This document shows positions 37,070 through 45,454 of a DNA stretch of 64,000 nt, piece after piece. This DNA comes from Aquabacterium sp. CECT 9606. GTDB taxonomy: Bacteria; Pseudomonadota; Gammaproteobacteria; Burkholderiales; Burkholderiaceae_C. The notes beneath the pieces are model-generated. The model was not told the DNA's origin, ran no database searches, and worked only from the letters and a program-made list of their open reading frames with translations. The stretch lies in the NCBI RefSeq assembly GCF_918741295.1, contig NZ_CAKKNB010000001.1, forward strand, positions 62,001 through 126,000, in the 5' to 3' direction. Both the position numbers and the translations under genes were made by a program. Numbering within the stretch: the stretch's first letter is position 1; every line of letters starts with the position of its first letter.

Positions 37070-37108
37070 TGCCAGATCCTGCCAAATCTGACTGCCACTT
37101 TCCTGCCA
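37070..37108. promoter_or_regulatory. TGCCA half-site array upstream of cydP
   Basis: Four direct TGCCA copies start at 37070, 37080, 37093 and 37104, spaced about one helical turn apart. TGCCA is the half-site of the inverted repeat upstream of the DUF2892 operon. The array lies 108-146 bp upstream of the sigma-54-like element before cydP and partly behind the activator start. Confidence 0.45.
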
Positions 37109-37215
37109 AACGCTGACGTGGAACAAGAAAACGAGGTCAACCGCGGCGCGGCGAATCGACGTTTTGCCCATGAGGTCGTGGTTCCCAAGGGCGGGGAACG
37201 ATGGACTCCAGCCTT

Positions 37216-37230
37216 TGGCACGCTTCTTGG
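37216..37230 (+). promoter_or_regulatory. Sigma-54-like -24/-12 element before cydP
   Basis: TGGCAC, five bases, then TTGG: a match to TGGCAC-N5-TTGC except for the last base. The expected start point would be only about 1-2 nt before the cydP ATG, so the cydP message would be almost leaderless, or cydP translation starts elsewhere. The element is therefore a candidate only. Confidence 0.35.
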
Positions 37231-37242
37231 ATTGCCAAGTGC

Positions 37243-37419
37243 ATGAGCGTTGCCGACAGCCCCCTCCAGCGTCACCTCGCCACCGCCGTGGTGGTGAAGC
37301 TGGCGTTGTTGGCGGTGCTGTGGTTCGTCTTTGTGCGCGACGCTCATGTCGCCGTCGATACCGAACAGACCGCGGCCCACGTCTCCGGCGTGCCGCCCGG
37401 ACCAGGAGCCAAGCCTTGA
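37243..37419 (+). CDS. cydP: Cytochrome bd oxidase small subunit CydP
   Basis: This 58-residue single-span membrane protein has RHLATAVVVKLALLAVLWFVFVRD (a span at about 12-32) and an acidic periplasmic tail. This agrees with the CydP family found before cydA in beta-proteobacteria. The stop overlaps the cydA start codon (TTGA), so translation is likely coupled. The frame also allows an upstream ATG at 37201; the 37243 start is preferred because of family length. Confidence 0.85.
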   Translation: MSVADSPLQRHLATAVVVKLALLAVLWFVFVRDAHVAVDTEQTAAHVSGVPPGPGAKP

Positions 37420-38990
37420 TCTCAGAACAACTCGTCGATCTCTCGCGGCTGCAGTTCGCCGCGACCGCCCTCTATCACTTCCTCTTCGTCCCGCTGACCA
37501 TTGGGATGGTCTGGCTGCTCGTGATCATGGAGAGCGTCTACGTGATGAGCGGCCTTGTCATCTGGAAGGACATGACGCGCTTCTGGGGCAAGCTCTTCGG
37601 CATCAACTTCGCGCTCGGCGTGACGACCGGCATCACGCTCGAATTCCAGTTCGGCACGAACTGGGCCTATTACTCCCACTACGTGGGCGACATCTTCGGG
37701 GCACCGTTGGCGATCGAGGGCTTGATGGCCTTCTTCCTCGAATCGACGTTCATCGGCCTTTTCTTCTTCGGGTGGGACCGCCTGCCGAAGACGCGCCACC
37801 TGATGGTCACGCTGCTGATGGCGATCGGAACCAACCTCTCCGCACTCTGGATCCTGATCGCCAATGGCTGGATGCAGAACCCGGTGGGCGCGGAGTTCAA
37901 CTACCAGACGATGCGCATGGAGATGACGGACTTCTGGGCGATCGTCTTCAACCCGGACGCGCAGGCCAAGTTCGTGCACACGGTCTCGGCCGGCTACGTG
38001 ACCGGTGCGATGTTCGTGCTGTCGATCTCCAGCTGGTACTTGCTCAAGGGGCGCGATGTCGAGTTTGCCAAGCGAAGCTTCCGCGTAGCTTCAGCCTTCG
38101 GCCTCGCCTCGGTCCTCAGCGTCATCGTGCTGGGCGACGAATCAGGCTACACGGTGGGAGAGGCCCAGCAGACCAAGATGGCCGCCATCGAAGCCATGTG
38201 GGAGACCGAACCGGCCCCAGCCTCCTTCAACGTGATCGCCTGGCCGAATCAGGCCGAATCCAAAAACGATTGGGCCGTTGAAGTGCCTTGGGTGATGGGC
38301 CTGATCGGCACGCGCTCGCTGACCCAGCAGATTCCCGGCATCAAAGACATCAAGGACAAGAACCGGGCGCGCATCGCCAACGGCATCATCGCGGTGACGG
38401 CCCTCGACACCTTGCGCAAGCACCGCGACGACGCGGCCGCCAAGGCGGTGTTCGAGGCGCACAAGCAGGACCTCGGCTTCGGCCTGCTCCTGAAGAAGTA
38501 CGTGGTCGACGTTCGCCAGGCCACGCCCGAGTTGATCGAGAAGGCCGTCAACGACACCGTGCCGCGCGTGGCGCCGATGTTCTGGTCCTTTCGTGTCATG
38601 GTGGGGCTGGGCTTCGCCATGCTGGCCTTGTTCGGCCTGTCGTTCTGGGCGACGCTGAGGTCGGCCTACCCCCGGAAGCGCTGGCTGTTGAAGTGGGCGC
38701 TCTGGATGCTGCCGGCCCCGTGGATCTCGTGCGAGCTCGGCTGGTTCGTCGCCGAATACGGCCGCCAGCCCTGGACCATCTACGGCGTGTTGCCGACACA
38801 CCTCTCGGTGTCGACGCTCAGCATCGGAAGCCTCTATGGATCCCTGGCGGGTTTCGTCGGGTTCTACACCGTGCTGCTCGTCGTCGAGGTGTACCTGATG
38901 GTGAAGTTCGCGCGCCAGGGCCCCGGCAGTCTCGGGACGGGGCGGTACGACACCGAGCCCACTCACTTCGCGACCCCGGTTGGGGCCTGA
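37416..38990 (+). CDS. cydA: Cytochrome bd ubiquinol oxidase subunit I
   Basis: CydA carries haems b558, b595 and d and the quinol-binding loop of a high-affinity terminal oxidase. The 524-residue protein begins with the typical LSRLQFAATALYHFLFVPLTIG, which includes the His haem ligand. It holds the quinol-loop region at about residues 235-360 and the signature EYGRQPWTIYGVLPTHLS at about 443. The loop is the long type, as in E. coli CydA. The start is TTG at 37416, overlapping the cydP stop. Cytochrome bd resists sulfide, which fits the FisR-like neighbour. Confidence 0.96.
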   Translation: MISEQLVDLSRLQFAATALYHFLFVPLTIGMVWLLVIMESVYVMSGLVIWKDMTRFWGKLFGINFALGVTTGITLEFQFGTNWAYYSHYVGDIFGAPLAIEGLMAFFLESTFIGLFFFGWDRLPKTRHLMVTLLMAIGTNLSALWILIANGWMQNPVGAEFNYQTMRMEMTDFWAIVFNPDAQAKFVHTVSAGYVTGAMFVLSISSWYLLKGRDVEFAKRSFRVASAFGLASVLSVIVLGDESGYTVGEAQQTKMAAIEAMWETEPAPASFNVIAWPNQAESKNDWAVEVPWVMGLIGTRSLTQQIPGIKDIKDKNRARIANGIIAVTALDTLRKHRDDAAAKAVFEAHKQDLGFGLLLKKYVVDVRQATPELIEKAVNDTVPRVAPMFWSFRVMVGLGFAMLALFGLSFWATLRSAYPRKRWLLKWALWMLPAPWISCELGWFVAEYGRQPWTIYGVLPTHLSVSTLSIGSLYGSLAGFVGFYTVLLVVEVYLMVKFARQGPGSLGTGRYDTEPTHFATPVGA

Positions 38991-38999
38991 GGGAACAAC

Positions 39000-40142
39000 A
39001 TGCTTGACTATGCGACATTGAAAGTGATCTGGTGGCTGCTCGTCGGCGTGCTGCTGGTGGGTTTCGCCATCATGGACGGCCACGACATGGGTGTCGGCAC
39101 GCTGCTGCCGTTCGTGGGCAAGAACGATCCGGAACGCCGGGTCGTCATCAACACCGTCGGCCCGCACTGGGACGGCAACCAGGTCTGGTTCATCACCGGG
39201 GGTGGCGCCATCTTCGCCGCCTGGCCGATCGTCTACGCCACGGCCTTCAGCGGCTTTTACTGGGCGATGCTCGCGGTGCTCTGGGCGCTGTTCCTGCGGC
39301 CGGTGGGCTTCGATTACCGCAGCAAGATCCAGGATGCCCGTTGGCGCAGCACCTGGGATTGGGGGCTCTTCATCGGTGGCGCCGTGCCGCCGCTGATTTT
39401 CGGGGTGGCCTTCGGCAACCTGCTGCAAGGCGTGCCGTTCAGCTTTGACGATTACCTGGTCTCCACCTACACCGGCACCTTCTGGCAACTGCTGAACCCC
39501 TTCGCGCTGCTCGCAGGCGTCGTCAGCAGCGCGATGATCACGATGCACGGCGGCATGTACCTGGCCCACCGCACCGAGGGCATGATCCAGCGGCGCGCGG
39601 CCCGTGCCGCCGTTGGCGCCGCGATCATCATGGTGCTCACCTTCATCGGTGCGGGGCTGTGGCTCAGATTTGGCGGCATCGAAGGGTTCGTGATCACCTC
39701 GGCCATCGACCCGGGCGGCTTGCCGGACCCCCTGGCCAAGACGGTCGCCCGTCAGGCAGGTGCTTGGTGGCTCAACCATGGCAAACAGCCTTTGATCTGG
39801 CTCCTGCCCGCGATGGGCGTCGGCGGTGCGGTCTTCGCCTGCGGCCTGGTGATGGCCCGAATGACGCTGGCCGCCTTCGTGGCGTCGTCGCTGGCGATCA
39901 TCGGTGTCATCGGCACGGCGGGCACCAGCATGTTCCCGTTCATCATGCCCTCGTCCACGATGCCAAACGCGAGTCTGACCGTGTGGGACAGCGTTTCCAG
40001 CCCCATGACCCTGGGCCTGATGCTGGGCGCGACCCTGGTCTTCATGCCGCTGATCCTGCTCTATACCTCCTGGGCCTACCGCGTGATGCGCGGCAAGGTC
40101 ACGCTCGCGCACATCAGCGCCAACGAACACAACGCGTACTGA
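39000..40142 (+). CDS. cydB: Cytochrome bd ubiquinol oxidase subunit II
   Basis: This 380-residue multi-span membrane subunit pairs with CydA. The N-terminus (MLDYATLKVIWWLLVGVLLVGFAIMDGHDMGVG) and the GPHWDGNQVWFITGGGAIFAAWP motif at about residue 55 are family signatures. It starts 9 bp after cydA. A further CydX-YbgE pair follows in the same transcript. No truncation is seen. Confidence 0.96.
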   Translation: MLDYATLKVIWWLLVGVLLVGFAIMDGHDMGVGTLLPFVGKNDPERRVVINTVGPHWDGNQVWFITGGGAIFAAWPIVYATAFSGFYWAMLAVLWALFLRPVGFDYRSKIQDARWRSTWDWGLFIGGAVPPLIFGVAFGNLLQGVPFSFDDYLVSTYTGTFWQLLNPFALLAGVVSSAMITMHGGMYLAHRTEGMIQRRAARAAVGAAIIMVLTFIGAGLWLRFGGIEGFVITSAIDPGGLPDPLAKTVARQAGAWWLNHGKQPLIWLLPAMGVGGAVFACGLVMARMTLAAFVASSLAIIGVIGTAGTSMFPFIMPSSTMPNASLTVWDSVSSPMTLGLMLGATLVFMPLILLYTSWAYRVMRGKVTLAHISANEHNAY

Positions 40143-40154
40143 GAAAGCAAAGCC

Positions 40155-40289
40155 ATGTGGTACTTCGCCTGGATCCTTGGAGTCGGCTTCGCCGTCTTGC
40201 TGGCCATCGTGAACGCGATGTGGGGAGAGACCGAGGAGGCGCGCGCCCAGGCGGGCGATCACCTTCTGGGCAAGGACCCGCACGCATGA
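40155..40289 (+). CDS. cydX: Cytochrome bd accessory subunit CydX
   Basis: This 44-residue single-span protein begins MWYFAWILGVGFAVLLAIVN, a clear CydX signature, followed by an acidic tail. CydX stabilises the CydAB haem d site. The ATG lies 12 bp after the cydB stop. Its stop overlaps the next ATG (ATGA at 40286). Confidence 0.93.
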   Translation: MWYFAWILGVGFAVLLAIVNAMWGETEEARAQAGDHLLGKDPHA

Positions 40290-40573
40290 GCGCCACGGCG
40301 GACAAGGGCCGATCGACTGCGCGCCTGCAGGTCCCCAGTCTGGTGGTGGGCCTGGTGATCATGCTCGGAGGGACGGTGTACCCGCTCCTGATGGCCAACT
40401 CCAAGGGCCAGGCCGACCATGCCCTGGCTTCCTTGCTGTTCTGGGCGATGAGCGCAGGCTTCGTCCGCGGGTTCGGCTTCGTCCCTGAATCGCGCGCGTT
40501 GCGCTGGCTGTTCTCTGGTTGGGCCTGCCTGGCGGCACTGCTGCTGGCCGGGGCCATCAGGTTGACTTGCTGA
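40286..40573 (+). CDS. ybgE: Cyd operon protein YbgE
   Basis: This 95-residue membrane protein has three hydrophobic spans (about residues 19-38, 47-66 and 73-92), including FWAMSAGFVRGFGFVP. It matches the YbgE family encoded after cydABX. Its function is not established; it is assumed to help bd oxidase assembly. It is last in the cyd operon and overlaps cydX by 4 bp. Confidence 0.88.
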   Translation: MSATADKGRSTARLQVPSLVVGLVIMLGGTVYPLLMANSKGQADHALASLLFWAMSAGFVRGFGFVPESRALRWLFSGWACLAALLLAGAIRLTC

Positions 40574-40646
40574 ACCGCTCGTATTGGAGCTCACCTGCAG
40601 ACCAGCCGAGCACCTGAATGACAAATGCGTCCACCCGGGCGCGTTT

Positions 40647-41150
40647 TCATTTCTGTTTCTCCTGCAACCTCTTGGCCGCGCCTTCCTTCTCTTCGGCGAT
40701 GGCGGCATCGCTGGACAGCGTCAAGACCGACATCCCAACACGACCATAGACACGCTGGATGACCAACTCGCCGCCTTTGACCCTCATCGAGCATACGGTT
40801 TGGTCGAAGCTGGCGCTGCCATCGGGATGCGACCCCCTGCTGTCCTTGCAGGCCAGGCCTGGGTACTTGCTCGAAACAGTTCCAACCACTTGGCTGAAGC
40901 TCGTTGATTCGAACAAGAACATGAGCGACCGAAGCTTGTTATCGGTTCCAAAATCCGCCGATGGGCCTAAATGAACGAAGTAGGAAGGAACGCCGCCGAT
41001 GGTGATGCTTTTCCAATTGGGCACCCCTTGCAACACCTGCTCAGCGTTGCCACCCAGTTCAAAACCACTGAGGTTTACAACTGGCTCTGGCGCTTTCTTG
41101 GCGCATCCTGCAAGTAGAGCCAGCGCTACCGCGATCCACGTCTTCTTCAT
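40647..41150 (-). CDS. Lipoprotein of unknown function
   Basis: This 167-residue protein begins MKKTWIAVALALLAGCAKK, a typical lipoprotein signal with lipobox LAGC (Cys at about residue 16). The mature part contains a pair of cysteines (LACKDSRG and TVCSMRV) and ends in a charged helical tail. No family is recognised. The frame is open upstream to 41240, but the ATG at 41150 gives the signal sequence. It is convergent with the cyd operon. Base composition is lower in GC than neighbouring genes, which may indicate recent acquisition. Confidence 0.8.
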   Translation of the reverse strand: MKKTWIAVALALLAGCAKKAPEPVVNLSGFELGGNAEQVLQGVPNWKSITIGGVPSYFVHLGPSADFGTDNKLRSLMFLFESTSFSQVVGTVSSKYPGLACKDSRGSHPDGSASFDQTVCSMRVKGGELVIQRVYGRVGMSVLTLSSDAAIAEEKEGAAKRLQEKQK

Positions 41151-41267
41151 CTGAAACCGTCCCTTCTTGATGTTGATGCGCAGTTTGCCCGCCCCGTCCG
41201 CACGCGCTGCAGTGCCGATATCAAGTCGTGCGCAGCTCATGCCCGCTTAGAGGTGGAAGTAGGTTGC

Positions 41268-42149
41268 CTAGGCTTGAACGACGAATGACCCGCTCGGGTA
41301 ATGGTTGCAGATGAACTCCACGAAGGCCCGGACTTTGGGGCTTTGCAAGCGCCGTGACGTGTGCAGAACCCACAGCTCGACCTCGTCGCCGGCCATGCCC
41401 CACGACACCAATTCAACTTTTTCCAGCATCCCCCCGATGATCGATTGGGGCAGCATGGCGGCCCCCGCGCCCGCAGCAACGGCATCGCGGACAGTCAGGA
41501 GGGAAGACAGCCGCAGCACAGGCTGTGGTTCGACGGTGAGTTGACCATCGCCAACGGACCAGACCTCTCCATCGCGATAGGTTGGCATGACAACGGCCGG
41601 AACCTGAAAAGTTTTGTTTTTGCGCCGCTTCGGCATTGGAAAAGATGGCGCCGCAGCGAGGACCAACCGGTCCCTGGCGAAACACCTGCCGACCAGCGCG
41701 CTGTCCTTGCTCGGGTTAATGCGGATGGCAACGTCGAAATGCTCGTCGACGAGATTGGCGAGTCGGTCTTCGGACACGGCTTCGATCTGCACCTCGGGAT
41801 AAATAGCCTGGAACGCCGCTGCCAGGCGTCCCAATGCCACTTGAGAAAACAGCAGCGGCGCCGCGATGCGAAGACGGCCTCTGGGGGCCACCAAACCATC
41901 CCGCGCCGCCGCGACCGCTTCGGCAACCTCGCGCATCGGTCCCTCGATCCTGGCCAGCAGCAGTTGGCCGGCTTCGGTCAGTGCCAGGCTGCGCTCGCCT
42001 CGCTCGATGAGCCGAATGCCCAGGGCTTCTTCGAGATCGGCGACACGGCGCGACAGGGTGGCCTTGGACCGGCCACTGGCGCGGCTGGCTTTTCCAAAGC
42101 CGCTGTGAACGGCCACCAGTTGGAAATCCTCCAAAGCATTCAAATCCAT
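41268..42149 (-). CDS. LysR-family transcriptional regulator
   Basis: This 293-residue regulator has an N-terminal winged helix (about residues 1-60, SRASGRSKATLSRRVADLEEALG) and a C-terminal inducer domain. It is divergent from an NmrA-type oxidoreductase gene with 106 bp between starts, so it probably controls that gene. The inducer is unknown. Codon use is less GC-biased than in the neighbouring oxidoreductase. Confidence 0.93.
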   Translation of the reverse strand: MDLNALEDFQLVAVHSGFGKASRASGRSKATLSRRVADLEEALGIRLIERGERSLALTEAGQLLLARIEGPMREVAEAVAAARDGLVAPRGRLRIAAPLLFSQVALGRLAAAFQAIYPEVQIEAVSEDRLANLVDEHFDVAIRINPSKDSALVGRCFARDRLVLAAAPSFPMPKRRKNKTFQVPAVVMPTYRDGEVWSVGDGQLTVEPQPVLRLSSLLTVRDAVAAGAGAAMLPQSIIGGMLEKVELVSWGMAGDEVELWVLHTSRRLQSPKVRAFVEFICNHYPSGSFVVQA

Positions 42150-42166
42150 GGTGTCTCAAATTTGGT

Positions 42167-42180
42167 TCGATTTGTCTCGA
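42167..42180. promoter_or_regulatory. Possible LysR operator
   Basis: TCGA-N6-TCGA (inverted by symmetry) lies about 20 bp upstream of the LysR start in the divergent spacer, within an AT-rich stretch suited to both promoters. Support is positional only. Confidence 0.25.
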
Positions 42181-42255
42181 TTTTAGAGTCTTTGTTTTGG
42201 TTATGAAACCTTCTATTGTTCAGCCATCGCAACCCCGAACCCAAAGGAAATCATC

Positions 42256-43125
42256 ATGACCATCCTCGTTACCGGTGCCACGGGCACTGTCGGCCGCCAA
42301 GTCGTTGAACAACTCGTCAAGCGCGGTGCCGCTGTCCGCGCGCTCGTCCGCGACCCCTCGAAGGCCAGCTTTCCGGCGGGCGTGGGTATCGTTCAGGGCG
42401 ATCTGCTCGACGTCGATTCGCTGCGCAGCGCCTTCTCCGGCGTCTCGACGCTCTTCCTGCTCAACGCGGTGGTGGCCGACGAGTACACCCAGGCGTTGAT
42501 CGCGCTCAACATCGCCCGCGAGGCCGGCATCCAGCGGATCGTCTATCTGTCGGTGATCCACAGCGACTTGTATGTGAACGTGCCGCACTTTGCGGGCAAG
42601 TATGGCGTGGAGCGCATGATCGAGCAGATGGGCCTCAACGCCACGATCCTGCGGCCCGCCTACTTCATGGGCAACGACCTCACCATCAAGGACGTGGTGA
42701 CCGGGTACGGCGTCTACCCGATGCCGATCGGCAGCAAGGGCCTGGCCATGGTCGACACGCGCGACATCGCCGAGGTCGCGGCCATCGAACTCCTGCGCCG
42801 CGAGCACTCTGCCGTGCCGCTGCCGCTCGACCGGATCAACCTGGTTGGTCCTGACACGCTGACCGGCACGGATGTCACCGCCATCTGGACCGACGTGCTG
42901 GGTCGCCAGATCGCGTATGCGGGCGACGACACCGCCGCGTTTGAGCAGAACCTGCGGCAGTTCATGCCGAGCTGGATGGCTTTCGACATGCGCCTGATGA
43001 GTGAGCGTTTCATCACCGATGGCATGGTCCCTGAAGCCGGCGACGTTGAACGGCTGACCAAGCTCCTGGGCCGCCCGCTTCATGCTTACCGCGAATTCGC
43101 CAGCCAAGTCGCGACCTCGGTCTGA
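42256..43125 (+). CDS. NmrA-like NAD(P)-binding oxidoreductase
   Basis: This 289-residue atypical SDR has the N-terminal motif VTGATGTVGRQVVEQL (GxxGxxG, about residues 5-20) and the NmrA/QorB pattern. The active-site Tyr/Lys of classical SDRs is replaced here by IVYLSVIHSD then KYGVERMI. Such proteins reduce quinones or sense NAD(P). It is likely controlled by the divergent LysR gene. A good AAGGAAA ribosome-binding site precedes the ATG. Confidence 0.9.
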   Translation: MTILVTGATGTVGRQVVEQLVKRGAAVRALVRDPSKASFPAGVGIVQGDLLDVDSLRSAFSGVSTLFLLNAVVADEYTQALIALNIAREAGIQRIVYLSVIHSDLYVNVPHFAGKYGVERMIEQMGLNATILRPAYFMGNDLTIKDVVTGYGVYPMPIGSKGLAMVDTRDIAEVAAIELLRREHSAVPLPLDRINLVGPDTLTGTDVTAIWTDVLGRQIAYAGDDTAAFEQNLRQFMPSWMAFDMRLMSERFITDGMVPEAGDVERLTKLLGRPLHAYREFASQVATSV

Positions 43126-43591
43126 GTCCAGCCGCGACGCCCGCCTGTTCTTGCCCGCAGGCCTCTGCACTCGTTGCGACGTCGTGGAGCAAAGCGCGAC
43201 GCACTTCGTGCGCGAAGCCACCATCGTCAACGAACTGTTCGAAGACGAGGTCTGGGCCCTCCAGCTTCGCTTCTATTGCTACCTCGGCCTGCGCGGCAAA
43301 GAGCCGGGCGGCCCTGAGGAGCAGGCCGAACAGGCCCAGTTCGACAGCGACAAGGGCTACAAGGCCGCCTTGCTGTCGACGCTGAAACAAGCAAGGAGAA
43401 ATGAATGACGAATGTCTGGTCCCCATTGAAGTGGGCTCCCTGCCACTTCCGCACGGTGGCGAACGCCTCACCCATGCAGTACTTGACATCGAGCTTCGCG
43501 ATACCTCGCCTGCCGGGCAAACAGGTCTGGGTTGCATCGCATTGATAATCAAGACCTGCCCCCCGCTTGTTCGAGATGCCTACCTTTCATC
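43126..43591. other. Gap with two weak coupled ORFs (43082-43408 and 43405-43545)
   Basis: No recognised gene. One frame (43082-43408, plus strand) overlaps the end of the NmrA-like gene and encodes a C-terminal part of protein-like composition (VREATIVNELFEDEVWALQL). A second small frame begins with ATG at 43405 inside the stop of the first (ATGA), 6 bp after AAGGAG, and encodes 46 residues (MTNVWSPLKWAPCHF start). This could be a small two-gene unit or the decayed end of a lost gene. Neither matches a family I know. Confidence 0.3.
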
Positions 43592-44074
43592 ATGGATAAA
43601 TTCTTGCTGCAGCAGCAGGTGCTGGAACGGCTCGCCGAAGACCTGCTGCAAGCCGAACAGGCAGCGCGGGCGGCCCATGAAACGGCGACTCACGAAGAAA
43701 ACATCGCCGAAAACAAATACGACACATTGGGACTTGAAGCCGCCTACCTGGCGACCGGCCAAGCACGTCGTGCTGAAGCCATCCGCCAGGCGATGGCCCA
43801 TTGGCGCCAATTCCGCCCGCGCCCCTACGACGCCAGCAAAGGCATACAGCTCGGCGCGCTGGTCTGCCTGGTCGATGCCGACGACAAGCAGCAACAGCTC
43901 TTTCTCGGCCCGGATGGGGGCAGCATGAAGTTGGTCAGCGGCGCTCAGCTCGTTCAGGTCATCAGCAGCGAAGCCCCTTTGGGCAGGGCCCTGCTGGGTA
44001 AATGCGAGGGTGATGAGGTGTCGATACAGGTCGCTCCCGTCCGACAGCAGTTTGAGGTGCTGCGGGTTCATTGA
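43592..44074 (+). CDS. GreA/GreB-family transcript cleavage-like factor
   Basis: This 160-residue protein has an N-terminal coiled coil (about residues 1-75) whose turn region reads THEENIAENKYDTLG, with acidic residues in the tip position of Gre factors. The C-terminal FKBP-like globular domain runs from about 85 to 158 (ISSEAPLGRALLGKCEGDEVSI is the family signature). It would bind the secondary channel of RNA polymerase. The domain order and length match GreA (about 158), but the sequence is divergent, so it is likely a secondary Gre-like paralogue rather than GreA itself. The first ATG in the frame is at 43532; the 43592 ATG (MDKFLLQQ) is preferred. Confidence 0.85.
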   Translation: MDKFLLQQQVLERLAEDLLQAEQAARAAHETATHEENIAENKYDTLGLEAAYLATGQARRAEAIRQAMAHWRQFRPRPYDASKGIQLGALVCLVDADDKQQQLFLGPDGGSMKLVSGAQLVQVISSEAPLGRALLGKCEGDEVSIQVAPVRQQFEVLRVH

Positions 44075-44448
44075 CGGTCCGCGGTACTTTCAAACTGGCC
44101 ATTGGGCCCGGGGCGTCAACGGGGCATGGAAGACCGCTGTGCGGCCCAGACCGTGCATTTGCGGGGGGCGACATCATTGGCAGCCATCGCTGCGAAGCAG
44201 GTGCACAAATTGGCCCGCAAAGGGCCGCGTCAAACCAGGTACGGTACGTTCAGGCATTCAGCTGGACTGGCAACCCCGAAGGGTTAGGACGAACTTAGAA
44301 CTCCAGTTTCATCAGCAGTTCTAGGGCCGGCACTGTCCGGCAAACACCGCGGGCAGGGCCCAGTCCCCACGAACAAGAGGTGTTGCATCTTGCAGCGCGG
44401 CCATGCACGCTTGCGCACGGAGGGCGGTCGTTGCTTGCGGCCCCTGCT
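44075..44448. other. Intergenic region, no gene seen
   Basis: This is a 374-bp gap between the Gre-like gene and a convergent LysR gene. Short open frames are present but lack domain character or start signals. One hairpin, TAGAACT with AGTTCTA (44296-44302 and 44317-44323, 14-nt loop), could act as a terminator for either side, but there is no T-run. Confidence 0.5.
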
Positions 44449-45357
44449 TTAAGCGCTTGCTGTGGCTGAACGCTCCAATTGCCGCAGCCTCTCGATCAAT
44501 TGCCGGGCATGGGCCGGCAGCACTTCTGCATCTCTCACGCAAATCACAAGAGACCTTCCGGCCCAAGGGTCCGTCAGCGAAATGGCTTTTGCCTTTGCGG
44601 ACCGAGCGTAACGCTGGGCCGCTGATCTTGGAACCACGCCCAGCCCCACCCCCTGCCCAACCATTCGACATATGGCTTCGAAGCTGCGCAGGCGAATTCG
44701 ATAACGTAGTCGCACACCCAGGCGGCGTGCATGGCCCGCCAGGTGATCATCCAGTGCGCTGCCTGCCTGCAAGCCGACCAGCGGGCAATGAGCCACCTCG
44801 GCAAAACTGACCTGCTTGCGGCGGACCCACTCGTGGTCGCGCGGCATCACGAGCATCAGCGGGTCGTTGCCGAGCAAGAACGATTGCAAACCCGTGGTAT
44901 CGACCGAATCGGCAAGAACACCGATGTCGCACGTGTTGCCGCGTATCGCGTCGACGATCTCCTGGCTGGCGCGTTCGTCCAGATCGACCGATATGCCGGG
45001 ATGGGTACAGAGAAAATCAGCCAGGCGATCAGGCAGCCAGTCGCTGATGGCCGCGCTGTTGCACATCATGCGGACATGGCCGCGCAGGCCCGATGCGTGG
45101 TCCCCCAAATCACCTTGCATGCGATCGAGCTGCTGCAAGACGATGAGTGCGTGACTTTGCAGCGTTCGGCCCGCAGGCGTGGGCGATATACCGCGCCTGT
45201 CGCGCACCAGCAGTGGTATCCCCAGGGCAGCTTCCATGCCGCGTATGCGCTCGCTGGCCGATGCCAGCGTTACAAAGCTGGCGGCGGCACCTGCGGTGAT
45301 CGTGCCGGCGTCCAGTACGTTGACAAACAGTCGGAGGTCGGTGAAATCGAAGCTCAT
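44449..45357 (-). CDS. LysR-family transcriptional regulator
   Basis: This 302-residue protein has an N-terminal winged helix (about residues 1-60, FTDLRLFVNVLDAGTITAGAAA) and an inducer-binding domain. The frame is open to 45582, but the ATG at 45357 gives the family N-terminus MSFDFTDLRLF. It is divergent from a TauE/SafE permease gene with 97 bp between starts and probably regulates it. Confidence 0.92.
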   Translation of the reverse strand: MSFDFTDLRLFVNVLDAGTITAGAAASFVTLASASERIRGMEAALGIPLLVRDRRGISPTPAGRTLQSHALIVLQQLDRMQGDLGDHASGLRGHVRMMCNSAAISDWLPDRLADFLCTHPGISVDLDERASQEIVDAIRGNTCDIGVLADSVDTTGLQSFLLGNDPLMLVMPRDHEWVRRKQVSFAEVAHCPLVGLQAGSALDDHLAGHARRLGVRLRYRIRLRSFEAICRMVGQGVGLGVVPRSAAQRYARSAKAKAISLTDPWAGRSLVICVRDAEVLPAHARQLIERLRQLERSATASA

Positions 45358-45454
45358 GGCGACTAAGTTATCACGCCATGCCTCAGGCTGCGACGAAGGC
45401 AGGCTACGCCAATGCCAGCTTGTGGGATGAGCAACGCCCGCCAAGAATTGGCCC

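Noticed and set aside
38142-40283. 713-residue minus-strand frame over cydA-cydB
   Set aside because: Shadow of conserved cyd genes; composition is low-complexity charged sequence without motifs.
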